Origin: Lysobacter sp. HDW10
Lineage (GTDB): Bacteria; Pseudomonadota; Gammaproteobacteria; Xanthomonadales; Xanthomonadaceae
Reading direction: 5' to 3'
DNA length: 64,000 nt
Assembly: GCF_011300685.1 (NCBI RefSeq)
Contig: NZ_CP049864.1
Location: 860,885 to 924,884 of the forward strand
How positions within the stretch are numbered: position 1 is the stretch's first letter; each line of letters opens with the position of its first letter. Below are positions 48,843 through 58,287 of this stretch, piece after piece. The translations under genes and the position numbers were made by a program. A model generated the notes under the pieces. That model did no database searches, was not told the DNA's origin, and saw nothing but the letters and a program-made list of their open reading frames with translations.

Positions 48843-49762
48843 CAGCTACCTTTGGCGTCCGTGTGCAGGCTGAAGGCTTTTTGCATCACCGCATAGAAGC
48901 GGCGGAACTCACCGGACATCAACGCAAAGCGCGCTTCGAGCTCGGCGCGCACGTCATCACGTTCTGTACTTTCGAGTGCGTTGACTGCGCCTTCCAAAAG
49001 CTTGAACTTGCGCACGATCAAATCATCGCCCAAGACAAAACGCATGTGATCGTCCAAGGTCAATGCCAAGCGCGCCACTTGTTTGCCGGTGGAGAGATGC
49101 GTTTCGATCTCTTCGCCTTCAAGTTCCATGCGTTGCACTTTGACAATCGCACCTTGGTCGGCAGGATCGCGCAATTCGGCTTCGTCGCCTAAGCCCAGAC
49201 CTTCGGGCAATGATTCGCCCGCGATCCATGCGGTCAGCACACCACGCGGTGCGTTTTCACCCGCAATCGGCAAGGCGGGAAAACTGCCCAGGGCTTTGCG
49301 CACCAAGGACACAACGCTTTCTGCGACTTTGCGTGAGGTCGTATCGACAGCAATCACGCCAAGCTTGAGGTCAATCAAGGCGTCGACGCGCGACGGGCGG
49401 ATAAAGGCACGCGGCAGCAGTTCATTGATCAAGTCGTGCTTCATTTGCGTGCGTAGCTTGCCGCCCGGTCGACGGCCTTGCGCGGCTTCAAACTCGGCGA
49501 GCTTCTTTTGCAGTTGATCATTCACCACCGCAGCGGGCAGTAGTCGTTCTTCGCTACCGGCGGTGATCCAAATGGCGTCGTCGATTCGGTGTGACAAGCG
49601 ATCGGCTTCATCCGCAGCAACACCGAACGGCGCAACAAAGCCCTGCGAGGCGATGTCTTGCGGCCCGACAGGTTTGAGTGCGGCTTCTTGGAGTGCGTCG
49701 TCGAATGCGTCGAATTTAAGGGTGGTGGGAAAACTAAACAGCGTGATGTTGCGAAAAATCAT
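48842..49762 (-). CDS. rdgC: Recombination-associated protein RdgC
   Basis: 306 aa ring-shaped DNA-binding protein that can limit RecA action. The N-terminal [12 protein letters not shown] and the [20 protein letters not shown] segment are characteristic. It overlaps both neighbours (ATGA with ttcA, TGATG with the YgjP-like gene), so the three are translated from one message. Nucleoid-associated. Confidence 0.95.
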   Translation of the reverse strand: MIFRNITLFSFPTTLKFDAFDDALQEAALKPVGPQDIASQGFVAPFGVAADEADRLSHRIDDAIWITAGSEERLLPAAVVNDQLQKKLAEFEAAQGRRPGGKLRTQMKHDLINELLPRAFIRPSRVDALIDLKLGVIAVDTTSRKVAESVVSLVRKALGSFPALPIAGENAPRGVLTAWIAGESLPEGLGLGDEAELRDPADQGAIVKVQRMELEGEEIETHLSTGKQVARLALTLDDHMRFVLGDDLIVRKFKLLEGAVNALESTERDDVRAELEARFALMSGEFRRFYAVMQKAFSLHTDAKGS

Positions 49763-50649
49763 TCGGGGGAGCCTTCACTGGCAAGCCAGGCATGTGCATC
49801 GGGGAGGTCACCCGATTGCGCACGTCCCAAACCTGCGAAATCAAAAAGAGTAGGGTCGGCCAATTGCGAAGGCCGGATATCGCCCAGTGCGCGCGCCATC
49901 GTCTCGACGCGGCCAGGGGTGGTGCGTTCCCATTCTTGCAGCATTTTCTTCACTTGCACGCGTTGCAGATTTTCTTGCGAGCCGCACAAGTTGCAAGGAA
50001 TGATTGGGAAGCCTTTGGCTTCGGCGTGCAGTTCGATATCGCTTTCACGCACATAGGCGAGTGGACGAATCACAACATGTTTACCGTCGTCGCTCAGGAG
50101 CTTCGGCGGCATGCCAGACAGCTTGGCATGGAAGAACATATTCAAGAAGAAGGTGTTGACCATGTCATCGCGGTGGTGACCCAGTGCGATCTTGGTAAAA
50201 CCATGTTGCTCGGCATAGCTGTACAGCGAGCCACGACGCAAACGCGAACACAGCGAGCACATGGTCTTGCCCTCTGGAATCACGCGGCTGACAACCGAAT
50301 AGGTGTCTTGTTCGATGATGTGGAAGTCCACGCCGATCGAACGGAGGTACTCAGGCAAGACGTGCTCGGGGAAACCGGGTTGCTTTTGGTCAAGGTTCAC
50401 GGCCGTGATCGAGAAACGCACCGGCGCCTTTTTCTGCAGCTGAAGCAGGATGTCGAGCAGGGTGTAGCTGTCTTTTCCGCCAGACAGGCAGACCATCACC
50501 TTGTCGCCTTCTTCGATCATCCCGAAGTCGGCAATCGCGCGGCCCACTTGGTGGCGCAAGCGTTTGGCGACCTTGTCGATCTCGCGTTTATCGGCTTTTT
50601 GAGCAACCGGTCGCGGTGCATCAAGGAGGTGAAGAGGTATGCGGCTCAT
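49759..50649 (-). CDS. ttcA: tRNA 2-thiocytidine(32) synthetase
   Basis: 296 aa from ATG 50649 (the in-frame upstream 47 codons are unlike TtcA). The PP-loop SGGKDS lies at 56-61; the iron-sulfur cysteine motifs CSLC and CNLC are both present. It thiolates C32 in some tRNAs using ATP and an Fe-S cluster. Four-base overlap with rdgC; divergent from the YdcH gene. Confidence 0.95.
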   Translation of the reverse strand: MSRIPLHLLDAPRPVAQKADKREIDKVAKRLRHQVGRAIADFGMIEEGDKVMVCLSGGKDSYTLLDILLQLQKKAPVRFSITAVNLDQKQPGFPEHVLPEYLRSIGVDFHIIEQDTYSVVSRVIPEGKTMCSLCSRLRRGSLYSYAEQHGFTKIALGHHRDDMVNTFFLNMFFHAKLSGMPPKLLSDDGKHVVIRPLAYVRESDIELHAEAKGFPIIPCNLCGSQENLQRVQVKKMLQEWERTTPGRVETMARALGDIRPSQLADPTLFDFAGLGRAQSGDLPDAHAWLASEGSPE

Positions 50650-50697
50650 TGGGTATATTTTACGTGTGTAACGAGCATTCAACGGAAGGGGCCCGAG

Positions 50698-50904
50698 ATG
50701 AGTGAGTTGCCGCCTGAGGAAGTTGCCTATCGGCTGGCGCAACTGCGCCTGCAACACCGTGACTTGGACGTCGCCATCCAAAGACTCCAAGAGGACATTC
50801 GCTCAGACGAGATGTCCTTGAAGCGCTTAAAGAAGCGGAAACTGCATCTCAAGGACTGCATCGCCATTTTGGAATCCGCGATGATTCCGGATCAGCCGGC
50901 CTGA
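50698..50904 (+). CDS. YdcH-family (DUF465) small protein
   Basis: 68 aa, highly charged and fully helical, with the DUF465 pattern [16 protein letters not shown] and [19 protein letters not shown]. The ATG at 50698 has AGGGG upstream. The long open frame running in from 49792 is antisense to ttcA and not real. Function unknown in all members. Confidence 0.85.
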   Translation: MSELPPEEVAYRLAQLRLQHRDLDVAIQRLQEDIRSDEMSLKRLKKRKLHLKDCIAILESAMIPDQPA

Positions 50905-50937
50905 CGTAGCCGGCGTCATAGACACACTTCGACGTCT

Positions 50938-53559
50938 TTAGCTCGGGACGTTTTCCGGGCTGACCTTTTCCAAAGCGTGGCGCATTTCACGGCCCAAGAT
51001 GACCTTGGAATCCTTTGCCCAGCCCTTGAGTCGGTCGTCGAACAGCAGACGGCTTTGATCATCCGGCCAGACCAAACGCATTTCGCGCAGTTTCTGGATG
51101 AAGCCGCGGAACAGAGACTTGTCGAAAAACTCCGGTGCGGCCGGCGAGTAGAGCAAAGACAAGCGTTGCGCGGCCAAGTGACAGAGGCTTTCTAGCTGCG
51201 CCGCCGTCAAGGTGCCAGGGCCGTTCTTGGCCAAAATTGAAATCGCGATGTAGTAGCGTTCGAACGCTTGCTGCAGCGGATGCCCCAGCGCGCGCAAACG
51301 GAAGACTTCATCGGACTCACCCACGCCGCGATACAAGACCGGCCCGGATTCCGATTCGCCTTGTTCCAACAAGCCTTCGCGAATAAACACATCCAAGAAG
51401 CGCTCGAGACGCTCGCCGAACTGTTCGTCTGTCCACGGCAAGAACAATTCTTGCTGCAGGAAGGGATACATCGTTTTGCCCAATCGCACCGCAGTCGCAC
51501 GCGCCAAGCGGCGGTTGTGGTGGAAGCAACTGGCAATCCAAGCCACCGTCGTGAACAAGTGCAAGACGTTGTTGCGGAAATACGTGAGCTGGATGGCCTT
51601 ATCCGCATCTTCGATGCGCAAGACGTCGCCCAGCGGATGCTTCACGCGGGTGATCACATTGATCTCTTCACCGTGCGCAATGATCTGTTCCGGCGTATGC
51701 GGGGTGACGGTGATGCGGTCTGAATACGGCAGTTCTTGCAACAAGCGCTGTGACAAACGGATCTGATCGATGAGGTCGGTCTCACTCATCGAGTTCTTCG
51801 GTGTCGACAACAACGCCAGTGCCAGCAAGTTGATCGGATTGACGTCTGCGGCACGGTTGATGTTCACCATCACCTGGTTCGACAGTGCGGCAATCGTGTC
51901 GCTCAACCAATCGGGGCGATCGCTTTCCGCAACGGGTTGGCCATCCCAATCTTTGGCATGCTCGGCCAAGATGTCATTCAACATGATCGGCTCACCGAAG
52001 TTCACCACCACTTGACCGTAGTTGCTGCGCAAGACTTTGGGGATGCCGGAAATCAAACCGAAGATGGATTCTTTCTCTTTCGATTTGCCGGACAGTTCGT
52101 CTTTGTAGCTGTTGCCTTCCATCAACTTTTCGTAGCCGATATACACCGGTTGGAACATGACGGGGCGCACCGGTGCGCGCAAGAACGCACGGACGGTCAT
52201 CGAGATCATGCCGCCCTTCGGTTGCAGCAAACGGCCTGTGCGCGAGCGGCCGCCTTCGATGAAGTATTCGATGGGGTAGCCACCGGCCACCAATTGCGCC
52301 ACGTACTCGTTAAACACATCTGAATACAAGGCATTGCCACGGAAGCTGCGACGAATAAAGAATGCGCCGCCTTTGCGCAGAATCGTGCCGACCACAGGCA
52401 AGTTCAAATTGATACCTGCGGCGATGTGCGGCGGCACGATGCCTTCGCGGAACAGCAAGTAGCTCAGCAGCAAATAATCCATGTGGCTGCGATGGCAGGG
52501 CACATAAATAATTTCGTTACCGGGTGCTGCGGATTTCAGCTTTTCCAAATGGTGGACGAGCAAGCCGCGATAGATGCGGCTCCACACGGGTTGCAAAATC
52601 AAGCTGGCAGAACGCACCACGGTATGTGAGTAGTCCGACGCGATTTCCCATGCAAAGGCATGGGCTTTCTTCCAAGCGTCGCCGACCTTGGTGCCGTCGC
52701 GACGTGCTTGGTCTTCGATGGCGTTACGAACGTCGGGTGCTGCCAGCACGTTGTCGATCAACAAACGGCGCGTCGACAAGTCCGGGCCTACGACGGCGGC
52801 ACGTACGCGGTTGAAGTGTGTGCGCAGAACGCGCGACAACTTGCGCACGGTTTGTGCTTCGGGCAAACCTTCATCGACGATCGTGCGCAATTCGATGGGC
52901 GGTGAGAAACGCACCAGCGTGTCGCGACCATTCAACAAGATGGATAGGAAACGACGGAAGCGTCCCACCAATTGCCAGTTTTCGGAGAACAGCACCGAGA
53001 ACCAGCCTTTTTGTTTTTCAGGTGCGCGGCCGACGTAGATCGACACGGGCACCAAGACGACATCCAAGGTTGGATCAGCGCGATGCGCAGCAATCAAACG
53101 CGCCAATGATTCCGATCGGTTCTTGCCGTGCTTGGGATGCTCATTGCCAGTGGCGATTTCCATCGCGCGTTCCAGCGTGCCACCGATATTGCGGCGCGAC
53201 AGTGCGAGATACGCGCGTTTGCGACCGACAGGATCATTCGGCAATGCCACCAATGGCGAAGGCAGGCGCGCTTCGCGTGCAGCGCGCTCGAGGAGCAAGG
53301 CATTCGACATGCCGTAGTCTTCGAGCACGTACACAATGCGGCGGTCGCCTGGCAACAAACTGCCTAGCTCTTCGGGTTCGATCTTAAGTTCAACCCAAGG
53401 CGCGAGCATGCGGCCAAAAATCTTGGCCCACAGTGGACGCTTGCGATCGCCACGCTTGGTCGCGCGCGACGACGTGTCGTCAGGCGCAGGCGGTGGCGTA
53501 GGGTTCGATGACGGAGACGGATCCGTCCCCGCGAAAGTGAATTGGGTTTGGTCAGGCAT
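50938..53559 (-). CDS. plsB: Glycerol-3-phosphate 1-O-acyltransferase
   Basis: 873 aa inner-membrane enzyme that makes lysophosphatidic acid, the first step of phospholipid synthesis. The acyltransferase motifs are all there: HRSHMDYLLLSY (block I, H-x4-D), GAFFIRRSFRGN (II), YPIEYFIEGGRSRTGRLLQP (III) and a later VYIGYEKLMEG (IV). An N-terminal 50-residue polar stretch is longer than in E. coli. The 62 bases to the next gene hold nothing clear. Confidence 0.95.
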   Translation of the reverse strand: MPDQTQFTFAGTDPSPSSNPTPPPAPDDTSSRATKRGDRKRPLWAKIFGRMLAPWVELKIEPEELGSLLPGDRRIVYVLEDYGMSNALLLERAAREARLPSPLVALPNDPVGRKRAYLALSRRNIGGTLERAMEIATGNEHPKHGKNRSESLARLIAAHRADPTLDVVLVPVSIYVGRAPEKQKGWFSVLFSENWQLVGRFRRFLSILLNGRDTLVRFSPPIELRTIVDEGLPEAQTVRKLSRVLRTHFNRVRAAVVGPDLSTRRLLIDNVLAAPDVRNAIEDQARRDGTKVGDAWKKAHAFAWEIASDYSHTVVRSASLILQPVWSRIYRGLLVHHLEKLKSAAPGNEIIYVPCHRSHMDYLLLSYLLFREGIVPPHIAAGINLNLPVVGTILRKGGAFFIRRSFRGNALYSDVFNEYVAQLVAGGYPIEYFIEGGRSRTGRLLQPKGGMISMTVRAFLRAPVRPVMFQPVYIGYEKLMEGNSYKDELSGKSKEKESIFGLISGIPKVLRSNYGQVVVNFGEPIMLNDILAEHAKDWDGQPVAESDRPDWLSDTIAALSNQVMVNINRAADVNPINLLALALLSTPKNSMSETDLIDQIRLSQRLLQELPYSDRITVTPHTPEQIIAHGEEINVITRVKHPLGDVLRIEDADKAIQLTYFRNNVLHLFTTVAWIASCFHHNRRLARATAVRLGKTMYPFLQQELFLPWTDEQFGERLERFLDVFIREGLLEQGESESGPVLYRGVGESDEVFRLRALGHPLQQAFERYYIAISILAKNGPGTLTAAQLESLCHLAAQRLSLLYSPAAPEFFDKSLFRGFIQKLREMRLVWPDDQSRLLFDDRLKGWAKDSKVILGREMRHALEKVSPENVPS

Positions 53560-53621
53560 TGGGCGAATTTTAAGGGCTATTCGCCCCGCGTTCGTTCAGG
53601 AGGCTGAATATTGAACGGCCG

Positions 53622-54587
53622 TCAAGGTTTCGTGGCTGGAATTTGCACTGGCGTGCCGTTTTGGTCCACCAGCACCGGCTTGTCAATTTTGACTTGCGGC
53701 GCATTGATGGCCTTCTCGGCGGCGGCCAGCAAGCCGCTGGTGTACCAGAGGCCATCGCGGCGTTCCGCGTTGACGTCCGTCGACACAGATTGCCCGGCCA
53801 CGCGGTAGGTGACGTGGACGCGCGCATGTTCGGCATCGGATTCGTCATCTGAGCGCGAGACCGTCACGCTACCGATGATGTCGTCCAGTGACAGACCGTA
53901 GTTGCGCAGCGCATCTTTGGATGCCGCGAACAGAGGCGACAGTGCGCGCAAGGTGCCGCGCATACCGGCTTCACGAATACCGTTCTCATCACGCAGTCCG
54001 CTTTCGCGTGCAGCGGCGACCAGCAAATCGATGCTGTTGTGACCAATTGTCTTGTCACCCAAGGGGGCTTTCTCCGCCCATGCGCCGAGCGCGACGATCA
54101 AGGCGGCATAGTGCGCGCGTTCTTCCGTGGTGTATTCGCCCTCGCGTTGCAAATAGCGCACCGCAAAAAGACCCAGGCCACGTGCAGTGTCGTGCAGTGC
54201 CGGTGTTTGACCCGCAAGTGATTTGTCGAAGCGTGCCTTCAGTGTCTTGTCTGCATTGGCCTCTGTGAGCGCGCCGAGCACGGGCACCAACTTGTTCGAC
54301 AAGGGCAATTCGGTGAGCGGCCAACGGCTACGCCCTTCGCGCCATGCCAATTCCAAACGCGTGGCCATCAGCGGCGTCGTGGCCAAGCACGGAATGCGTG
54401 CAAGGTCGTTGCTTTGTAGCGCTTGCATCATGTTTTGAACGGCGAGCTCAGGTGTGGCGGCACCACGGCAGGGTGCCGAGCTGTGCTTCACCTGAGAATG
54501 CGTGCCGGAATCTTCTGCGGGCTTGCTGCATGCGACCAGTGTTGTTCCCAACAAGGCCACAGCGACAAACACATGAGCGCGATGCAT
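53622..54587 (-). CDS. Lipoprotein of unknown function
   Basis: 321 aa with lipobox TTLVACSKP (Cys at about 20). The mature protein is helical in the first two thirds (APCRGAATPELAVQNMMQAL) and beta-rich at the end (HVTYRVAGQSVSTDVNAERR). The ATG at 54587 is preferred because GGGGA lies six bases upstream; in-frame ATGs at 54593 and 54608 are possible. Family not recognised. Same strand as the following acid phosphatase and plsB. Confidence 0.75.
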   Translation of the reverse strand: MHRAHVFVAVALLGTTLVACSKPAEDSGTHSQVKHSSAPCRGAATPELAVQNMMQALQSNDLARIPCLATTPLMATRLELAWREGRSRWPLTELPLSNKLVPVLGALTEANADKTLKARFDKSLAGQTPALHDTARGLGLFAVRYLQREGEYTTEERAHYAALIVALGAWAEKAPLGDKTIGHNSIDLLVAAARESGLRDENGIREAGMRGTLRALSPLFAASKDALRNYGLSLDDIIGSVTVSRSDDESDAEHARVHVTYRVAGQSVSTDVNAERRDGLWYTSGLLAAAEKAINAPQVKIDKPVLVDQNGTPVQIPATKP

Positions 54588-54636
54588 GCGCATTCCCCAA
54601 TTCCCCATGAGCCAGACTCAAAAAGCGGATCAGGCC

Positions 54637-55536
54637 TTAGTTTTGCACATCCAATGCGTCGCGCTTCATTTGGCGACGCACTTCGGCCGGCTGCTTCCAT
54701 GCATTGTTGAAAAGCGCTGGCTCCCAGTTGCCGTAGCTGGGGTTTGGCAACATGAACCAGCGGCTGCCAAACCAGCTGTCGTACTGCGTCGCGAGGGCTT
54801 CACGCGCTTCGGTCGTGTTCGGGTTCACTTGCACGAAGTCGCCCAGTTGATCGCCGAACTGCATCAGGACGCGATAGCTTTGCGCAACCTGCATGCGACG
54901 ACACAACTTCTCCGAGCCGACCTGTTTGCAGTCTTTCACTTGCGTGCCGAGACCCAAAAACACGGAGTCGTCTTTGACCGGGAAGCCGAGTGCTTTCAAG
55001 TTCGCGAGCGTGGCATCTTTCAAATAGGTCGCGCGATTGGACACATAAATGACGGTGATGCCTTTCTTCGCAGCGGCCTGCGTGAATTCGAGTGCGCCGG
55101 GAACGGGCTTTGCCTTTCTTTCTTCGACCCAAACATCCCAAGTCGCATCTTCGTAGTCCTTGCCGTTAAGAATCAAACGCGCTTGATAAGGTGAATTGTC
55201 GAGTACCGTTTCATCAACGTCGAGCACGATGGCGGGCGGCAGGCCCTTGGCCGAATTTTTGCGTTCACCCTGCACCAAAGCATCGCGGGATGTGTCTTTC
55301 AGCGCGGCGTCCAATTGCTGCGTGGCAGAACGGTAGACGGTGCGTGTCACTTCACGATATTCGACGGAGCGCTGCATCCACACGACGGCATTGAGGTTGT
55401 CATGCGCTGCTACGGTCGTGCTGACGCGCGTCGGTGTATCTGCAGCTGCTTGTGGCGCTGCTGTCGTTTTGCACGCGGAAAGACTGACCAAAGCGATCAG
55501 GGTGGCGCTGCAGAGCGTGAGTGATTGGGCCTTCAT
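54637..55536 (-). CDS. Class C acid phosphatase, e(P4)-like lipoprotein
   Basis: 299 aa. A lipoprotein signal (LIALVSLSACKT) leads into a HAD-superfamily phosphatase: motif I AIVLDVDETVLDNSPYQ (nucleophile and acid Asp), motif II VIYVSNRA, and the late FGDQLGDFV motif. H. influenzae e(P4) removes phosphate from nucleotides at the outer membrane, including NMN in NAD uptake. The in-frame upstream 34 codons lie before a good signal peptide and are excluded. Confidence 0.9.
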   Translation of the reverse strand: MKAQSLTLCSATLIALVSLSACKTTAAPQAAADTPTRVSTTVAAHDNLNAVVWMQRSVEYREVTRTVYRSATQQLDAALKDTSRDALVQGERKNSAKGLPPAIVLDVDETVLDNSPYQARLILNGKDYEDATWDVWVEERKAKPVPGALEFTQAAAKKGITVIYVSNRATYLKDATLANLKALGFPVKDDSVFLGLGTQVKDCKQVGSEKLCRRMQVAQSYRVLMQFGDQLGDFVQVNPNTTEAREALATQYDSWFGSRWFMLPNPSYGNWEPALFNNAWKQPAEVRRQMKRDALDVQN

Positions 55537-55600
55537 GCAGATGACTCGAAATACTGTAAGTCTCGAGTTTAACGCCGCGCTGTGACGAATTGAACGTGTG

Positions 55601-57577
55601 TTAGCGGCCCAACAAGGCGCGGATATTGGCCAAGGCATTCTCGCTGCGTTCTTGGCTTCGGGCCTTGTCGGCTTCAGGGTCTAGACCGTCGCGATGCAGT
55701 TCGCTGCTGGGCAATTCTTCAAAGAAGCGCGATGGCAAACGCGTCACACGTTCACCCCACTTCTTACCGCCACTGGCATACGACATCCACAGTTGTTCTT
55801 TGGCACGCGTAATTGCGACATACAACAAACGGCGCTCTTCTTCCAAGCGACCTTCTTCAAGGCTCGCTTCGTGCGGCAACACGCCTTCTTGCATGCCGAT
55901 GATGAACACGTAGCGGAATTCCAAACCTTTCGCGGCATGCATCGACATCAAGCGCACCTGATTGCCGGCATCGTCTTTGTCGTTGCGCGACAGAAGCGCC
56001 AACTGCGAGGCGAGATCGGCAATGCCCTGACCCTTGCCGCCTTCAAACCAGCTGGCAAGTTCTTCGACGTTGCTTTTACGAATCGTAAACAACTGTTCGT
56101 TTTTGCACTCGCTACGAAGCTGTGCAATCAAACCGCTGTGTTCGGCGATGTGTCGAATCACTTGGTCCGGGGGATGCTGCGCTGCGTACTGACGCAAGTG
56201 ATGCACCGCTTCGTTGAACTGATCGAGCGCGTTGCTTGCGCGCGTCGGCAACTGTTGCAAGATGGATAGCGAGGCGATCGCATGCGCCATCGAGACATGC
56301 TTATTGCGTGCCAGTTCGGAGAGCTTGGCCAAGGTGGTTTGGCCGACGCCGCGACCGGGTGACTGCACGGCGCGCAAGAACGCGCTGTCGTCATCGGGGT
56401 TCACCATCACCCGCACCCACGACAGAATGTCTTTGACCTCCTGGCGCTCGAGGAATGCAGTGCCACCACTCAGGTGATAGGGAATGCGCAGCATCTGCAT
56501 TGCTTTTTCCATCGCCCGTGACTGGTGATTGCCACGGAACAACACGCAGAAGTCACTCCAAGGCGCACCGTGTTTGCTGGCGATGAATTGGATCTCAGCG
56601 GCCACCTTTTCGGCTTCGTGTGCTTCGTCCTTGCATTCCCATACACGGATGCGCTCGCCATCTTTGGCGTCGCTCCACAGTTGTTTGGGGTGGGTATGTG
56701 GGTTATTTGCAATCAGCGCATTGGCGGTGCGCAAGACGCGGTTGCTGCAGCGGTAATTCTGTTCGAGCTTGATGATGCGCAAGGCAGGGTAGTCGCGTGC
56801 AAGCGTATCGATGTTCTCAGGATTCGCACCGCGCCAAGCATAAATACTTTGGTCGTCATCCCCCACGCAGGTGAATTGACCTTGTTCGCCCGAGAGTGCT
56901 TTCAGCAGGCGGTATTGGGCATCGTTGGTGTCTTGGTATTCGTCGACCAACACGTAGCCGATGCGTTCGCGCCAAGCGGCGCGTGCGTCGGCGTCACTTT
57001 CCAGCAGGGCGAGTGGCAGGCGAATCAAGTCGTCGAAATCGACCGCGTTAAACGCTTGCAAACGTTCTTGGTAGAGGGCGTACCAATGCGCACCTTCTTT
57101 CTCGCGGACGCTCTTGGCATACTCCGCAGCTTTCTCAGGTGAGAGTGCGGCGTTCTTCGCCTTCGAGACAAGGTTCATCGCGCCGTACAGTGCGTCCTTG
57201 TCGGCACCTGGCATCAAATCCTTGAACTGCGCCATGACGTCATCAGGGTCAAAGATTGAGAAGCCGCGTTTCAGTCCAAGCTTGGCGTGCTCGATCTGCA
57301 CGATGTTGAGGCCGAGCGCATGGAAGGTGCAGATGCGCACGCCTTCGGCAGCATCGCCACGCACGCGCTTGGCCAAGCGCTCGCGCATTTCACGCGCGGC
57401 CTTGTTGGTGAAGGTGATGGCTGCGATGCGATGCGCGGGATAGCGGCCGCTTTGCACCATCTGCGCGATCTTCTCGATGATGACGCGGGTCTTGCCACTG
57501 CCAGCGCCAGCCAGCACCAAGAGCGGACCCTCGGTATGGCGTACGGCATCTTGTTGTGGCGAGTTCATCCCGTGCAT
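55601..57577 (-). CDS. rep: ATP-dependent DNA helicase, Rep/UvrD family
   Basis: 658 aa superfamily 1 helicase. Seen: Walker A AGAGSGKTRV, motif Ia ITFTNKAAREM, motif II LVDEYQDTN, motif III VGDDDQSIYAWRGA, motif IV LEQNYRCS, motif V MSMHAAKGLEF and motif VI EERRLLYVAITRAKEQL. Length and the LEERQEV-like 2B region favour Rep, which clears replication forks, over UvrD. The ATG at 57577 has GGAG nine bases upstream; ATG 57568 is also possible. Divergent from tdk. Confidence 0.93.
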   Translation of the reverse strand: MHGMNSPQQDAVRHTEGPLLVLAGAGSGKTRVIIEKIAQMVQSGRYPAHRIAAITFTNKAAREMRERLAKRVRGDAAEGVRICTFHALGLNIVQIEHAKLGLKRGFSIFDPDDVMAQFKDLMPGADKDALYGAMNLVSKAKNAALSPEKAAEYAKSVREKEGAHWYALYQERLQAFNAVDFDDLIRLPLALLESDADARAAWRERIGYVLVDEYQDTNDAQYRLLKALSGEQGQFTCVGDDDQSIYAWRGANPENIDTLARDYPALRIIKLEQNYRCSNRVLRTANALIANNPHTHPKQLWSDAKDGERIRVWECKDEAHEAEKVAAEIQFIASKHGAPWSDFCVLFRGNHQSRAMEKAMQMLRIPYHLSGGTAFLERQEVKDILSWVRVMVNPDDDSAFLRAVQSPGRGVGQTTLAKLSELARNKHVSMAHAIASLSILQQLPTRASNALDQFNEAVHHLRQYAAQHPPDQVIRHIAEHSGLIAQLRSECKNEQLFTIRKSNVEELASWFEGGKGQGIADLASQLALLSRNDKDDAGNQVRLMSMHAAKGLEFRYVFIIGMQEGVLPHEASLEEGRLEEERRLLYVAITRAKEQLWMSYASGGKKWGERVTRLPSRFFEELPSSELHRDGLDPEADKARSQERSENALANIRALLGR

Positions 57578-57638
57578 GGGGCTATTCTCCCCGCAACGGT
57601 CGCGCACGGTAAGTCTTGTCTAACGGTAAAATCCGTGC

Positions 57639-58277
57639 ATGGCAAAGCTGTACTTCTACTATTCGGCGATGAACGCCGGCAAGACCACCACCTTGCTGCA
57701 ATCCGCGCACAACTACCGCGAGCGCGGCATGCGCGTGGACATCTTGACCCCGCAGCTGGACGTACGCGCCGGCGAAGGCGTGATTTCTTCACGTATCGGC
57801 CTGAGCTCGCCGGGTCTGGTCTTCACCCAAACGACAGATATGTATCGGCTGGTGGAAGATGACGTCCGCCAACAAGGGCCCTTGAATTGTGTGTTGGTGG
57901 ATGAGGCGCAGTTCCTGACCAAGGCACAAGTCTGGCAATTGAGCGAAGTGGTCGACCAATTGCATATTCCTGTGCTGTGCTACGGCTTGCGCACCGACTT
58001 TCAAGGTGAATTGTTTGAAGGCAGTGCCGCTTTGTTGGCATGGGCCGATGAGTTGCAAGAAATCAAGACGATCTGTCATTCGGGCTCAAAGGCCACGATG
58101 ACCGTTCGTGTCGATGATGCGGGTCGTGCGTTACAGGAAGGCCCGCAAGTGCAGATCGGCGGCAATGAGCGCTATGTCTCGGTGAGTCGTGCAGAGTTCA
58201 AGCGGGTGATGAAAGGCGAAGGCAGTATCGACCCAAAGCAAGCGCCCTTACCGCTCGAACACACAGAGTCGCCCTGA
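57639..58277 (+). CDS. tdk: Thymidine kinase
   Basis: 212 aa type II thymidine kinase salvaging thymidine to dTMP. Walker A is in [15 protein letters not shown] (residues 7-21), Walker B/catalytic Glu in VLVDEAQFL, and the nucleoside lasso region [14 protein letters not shown]. The zinc-binding cysteine pairs of some family members are reduced here (a single ICHSG). The 3' end lies in an 18-bp palindrome shared with the convergent kinase gene. Confidence 0.93.
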   Translation: MAKLYFYYSAMNAGKTTTLLQSAHNYRERGMRVDILTPQLDVRAGEGVISSRIGLSSPGLVFTQTTDMYRLVEDDVRQQGPLNCVLVDEAQFLTKAQVWQLSEVVDQLHIPVLCYGLRTDFQGELFEGSAALLAWADELQEIKTICHSGSKATMTVRVDDAGRALQEGPQVQIGGNERYVSVSRAEFKRVMKGEGSIDPKQAPLPLEHTESP

Positions 58278-58287
58278 GCTCAGGGCG
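58270..58287. repeat. Perfect 18-bp palindrome at a convergent gene junction
   Basis: CGCCCTGAGCTCAGGGCG contains the tdk stop TGA and the kinase stop. No T-run follows, so a factor-independent terminator is doubtful. Confidence 0.5.

Noticed and set aside
49792..50697. Extension of the YdcH-family gene by 302 codons
   Set aside because: Antisense to ttcA; only the last 69 codons, from ATG 50698 with its own ribosome site, look coding.
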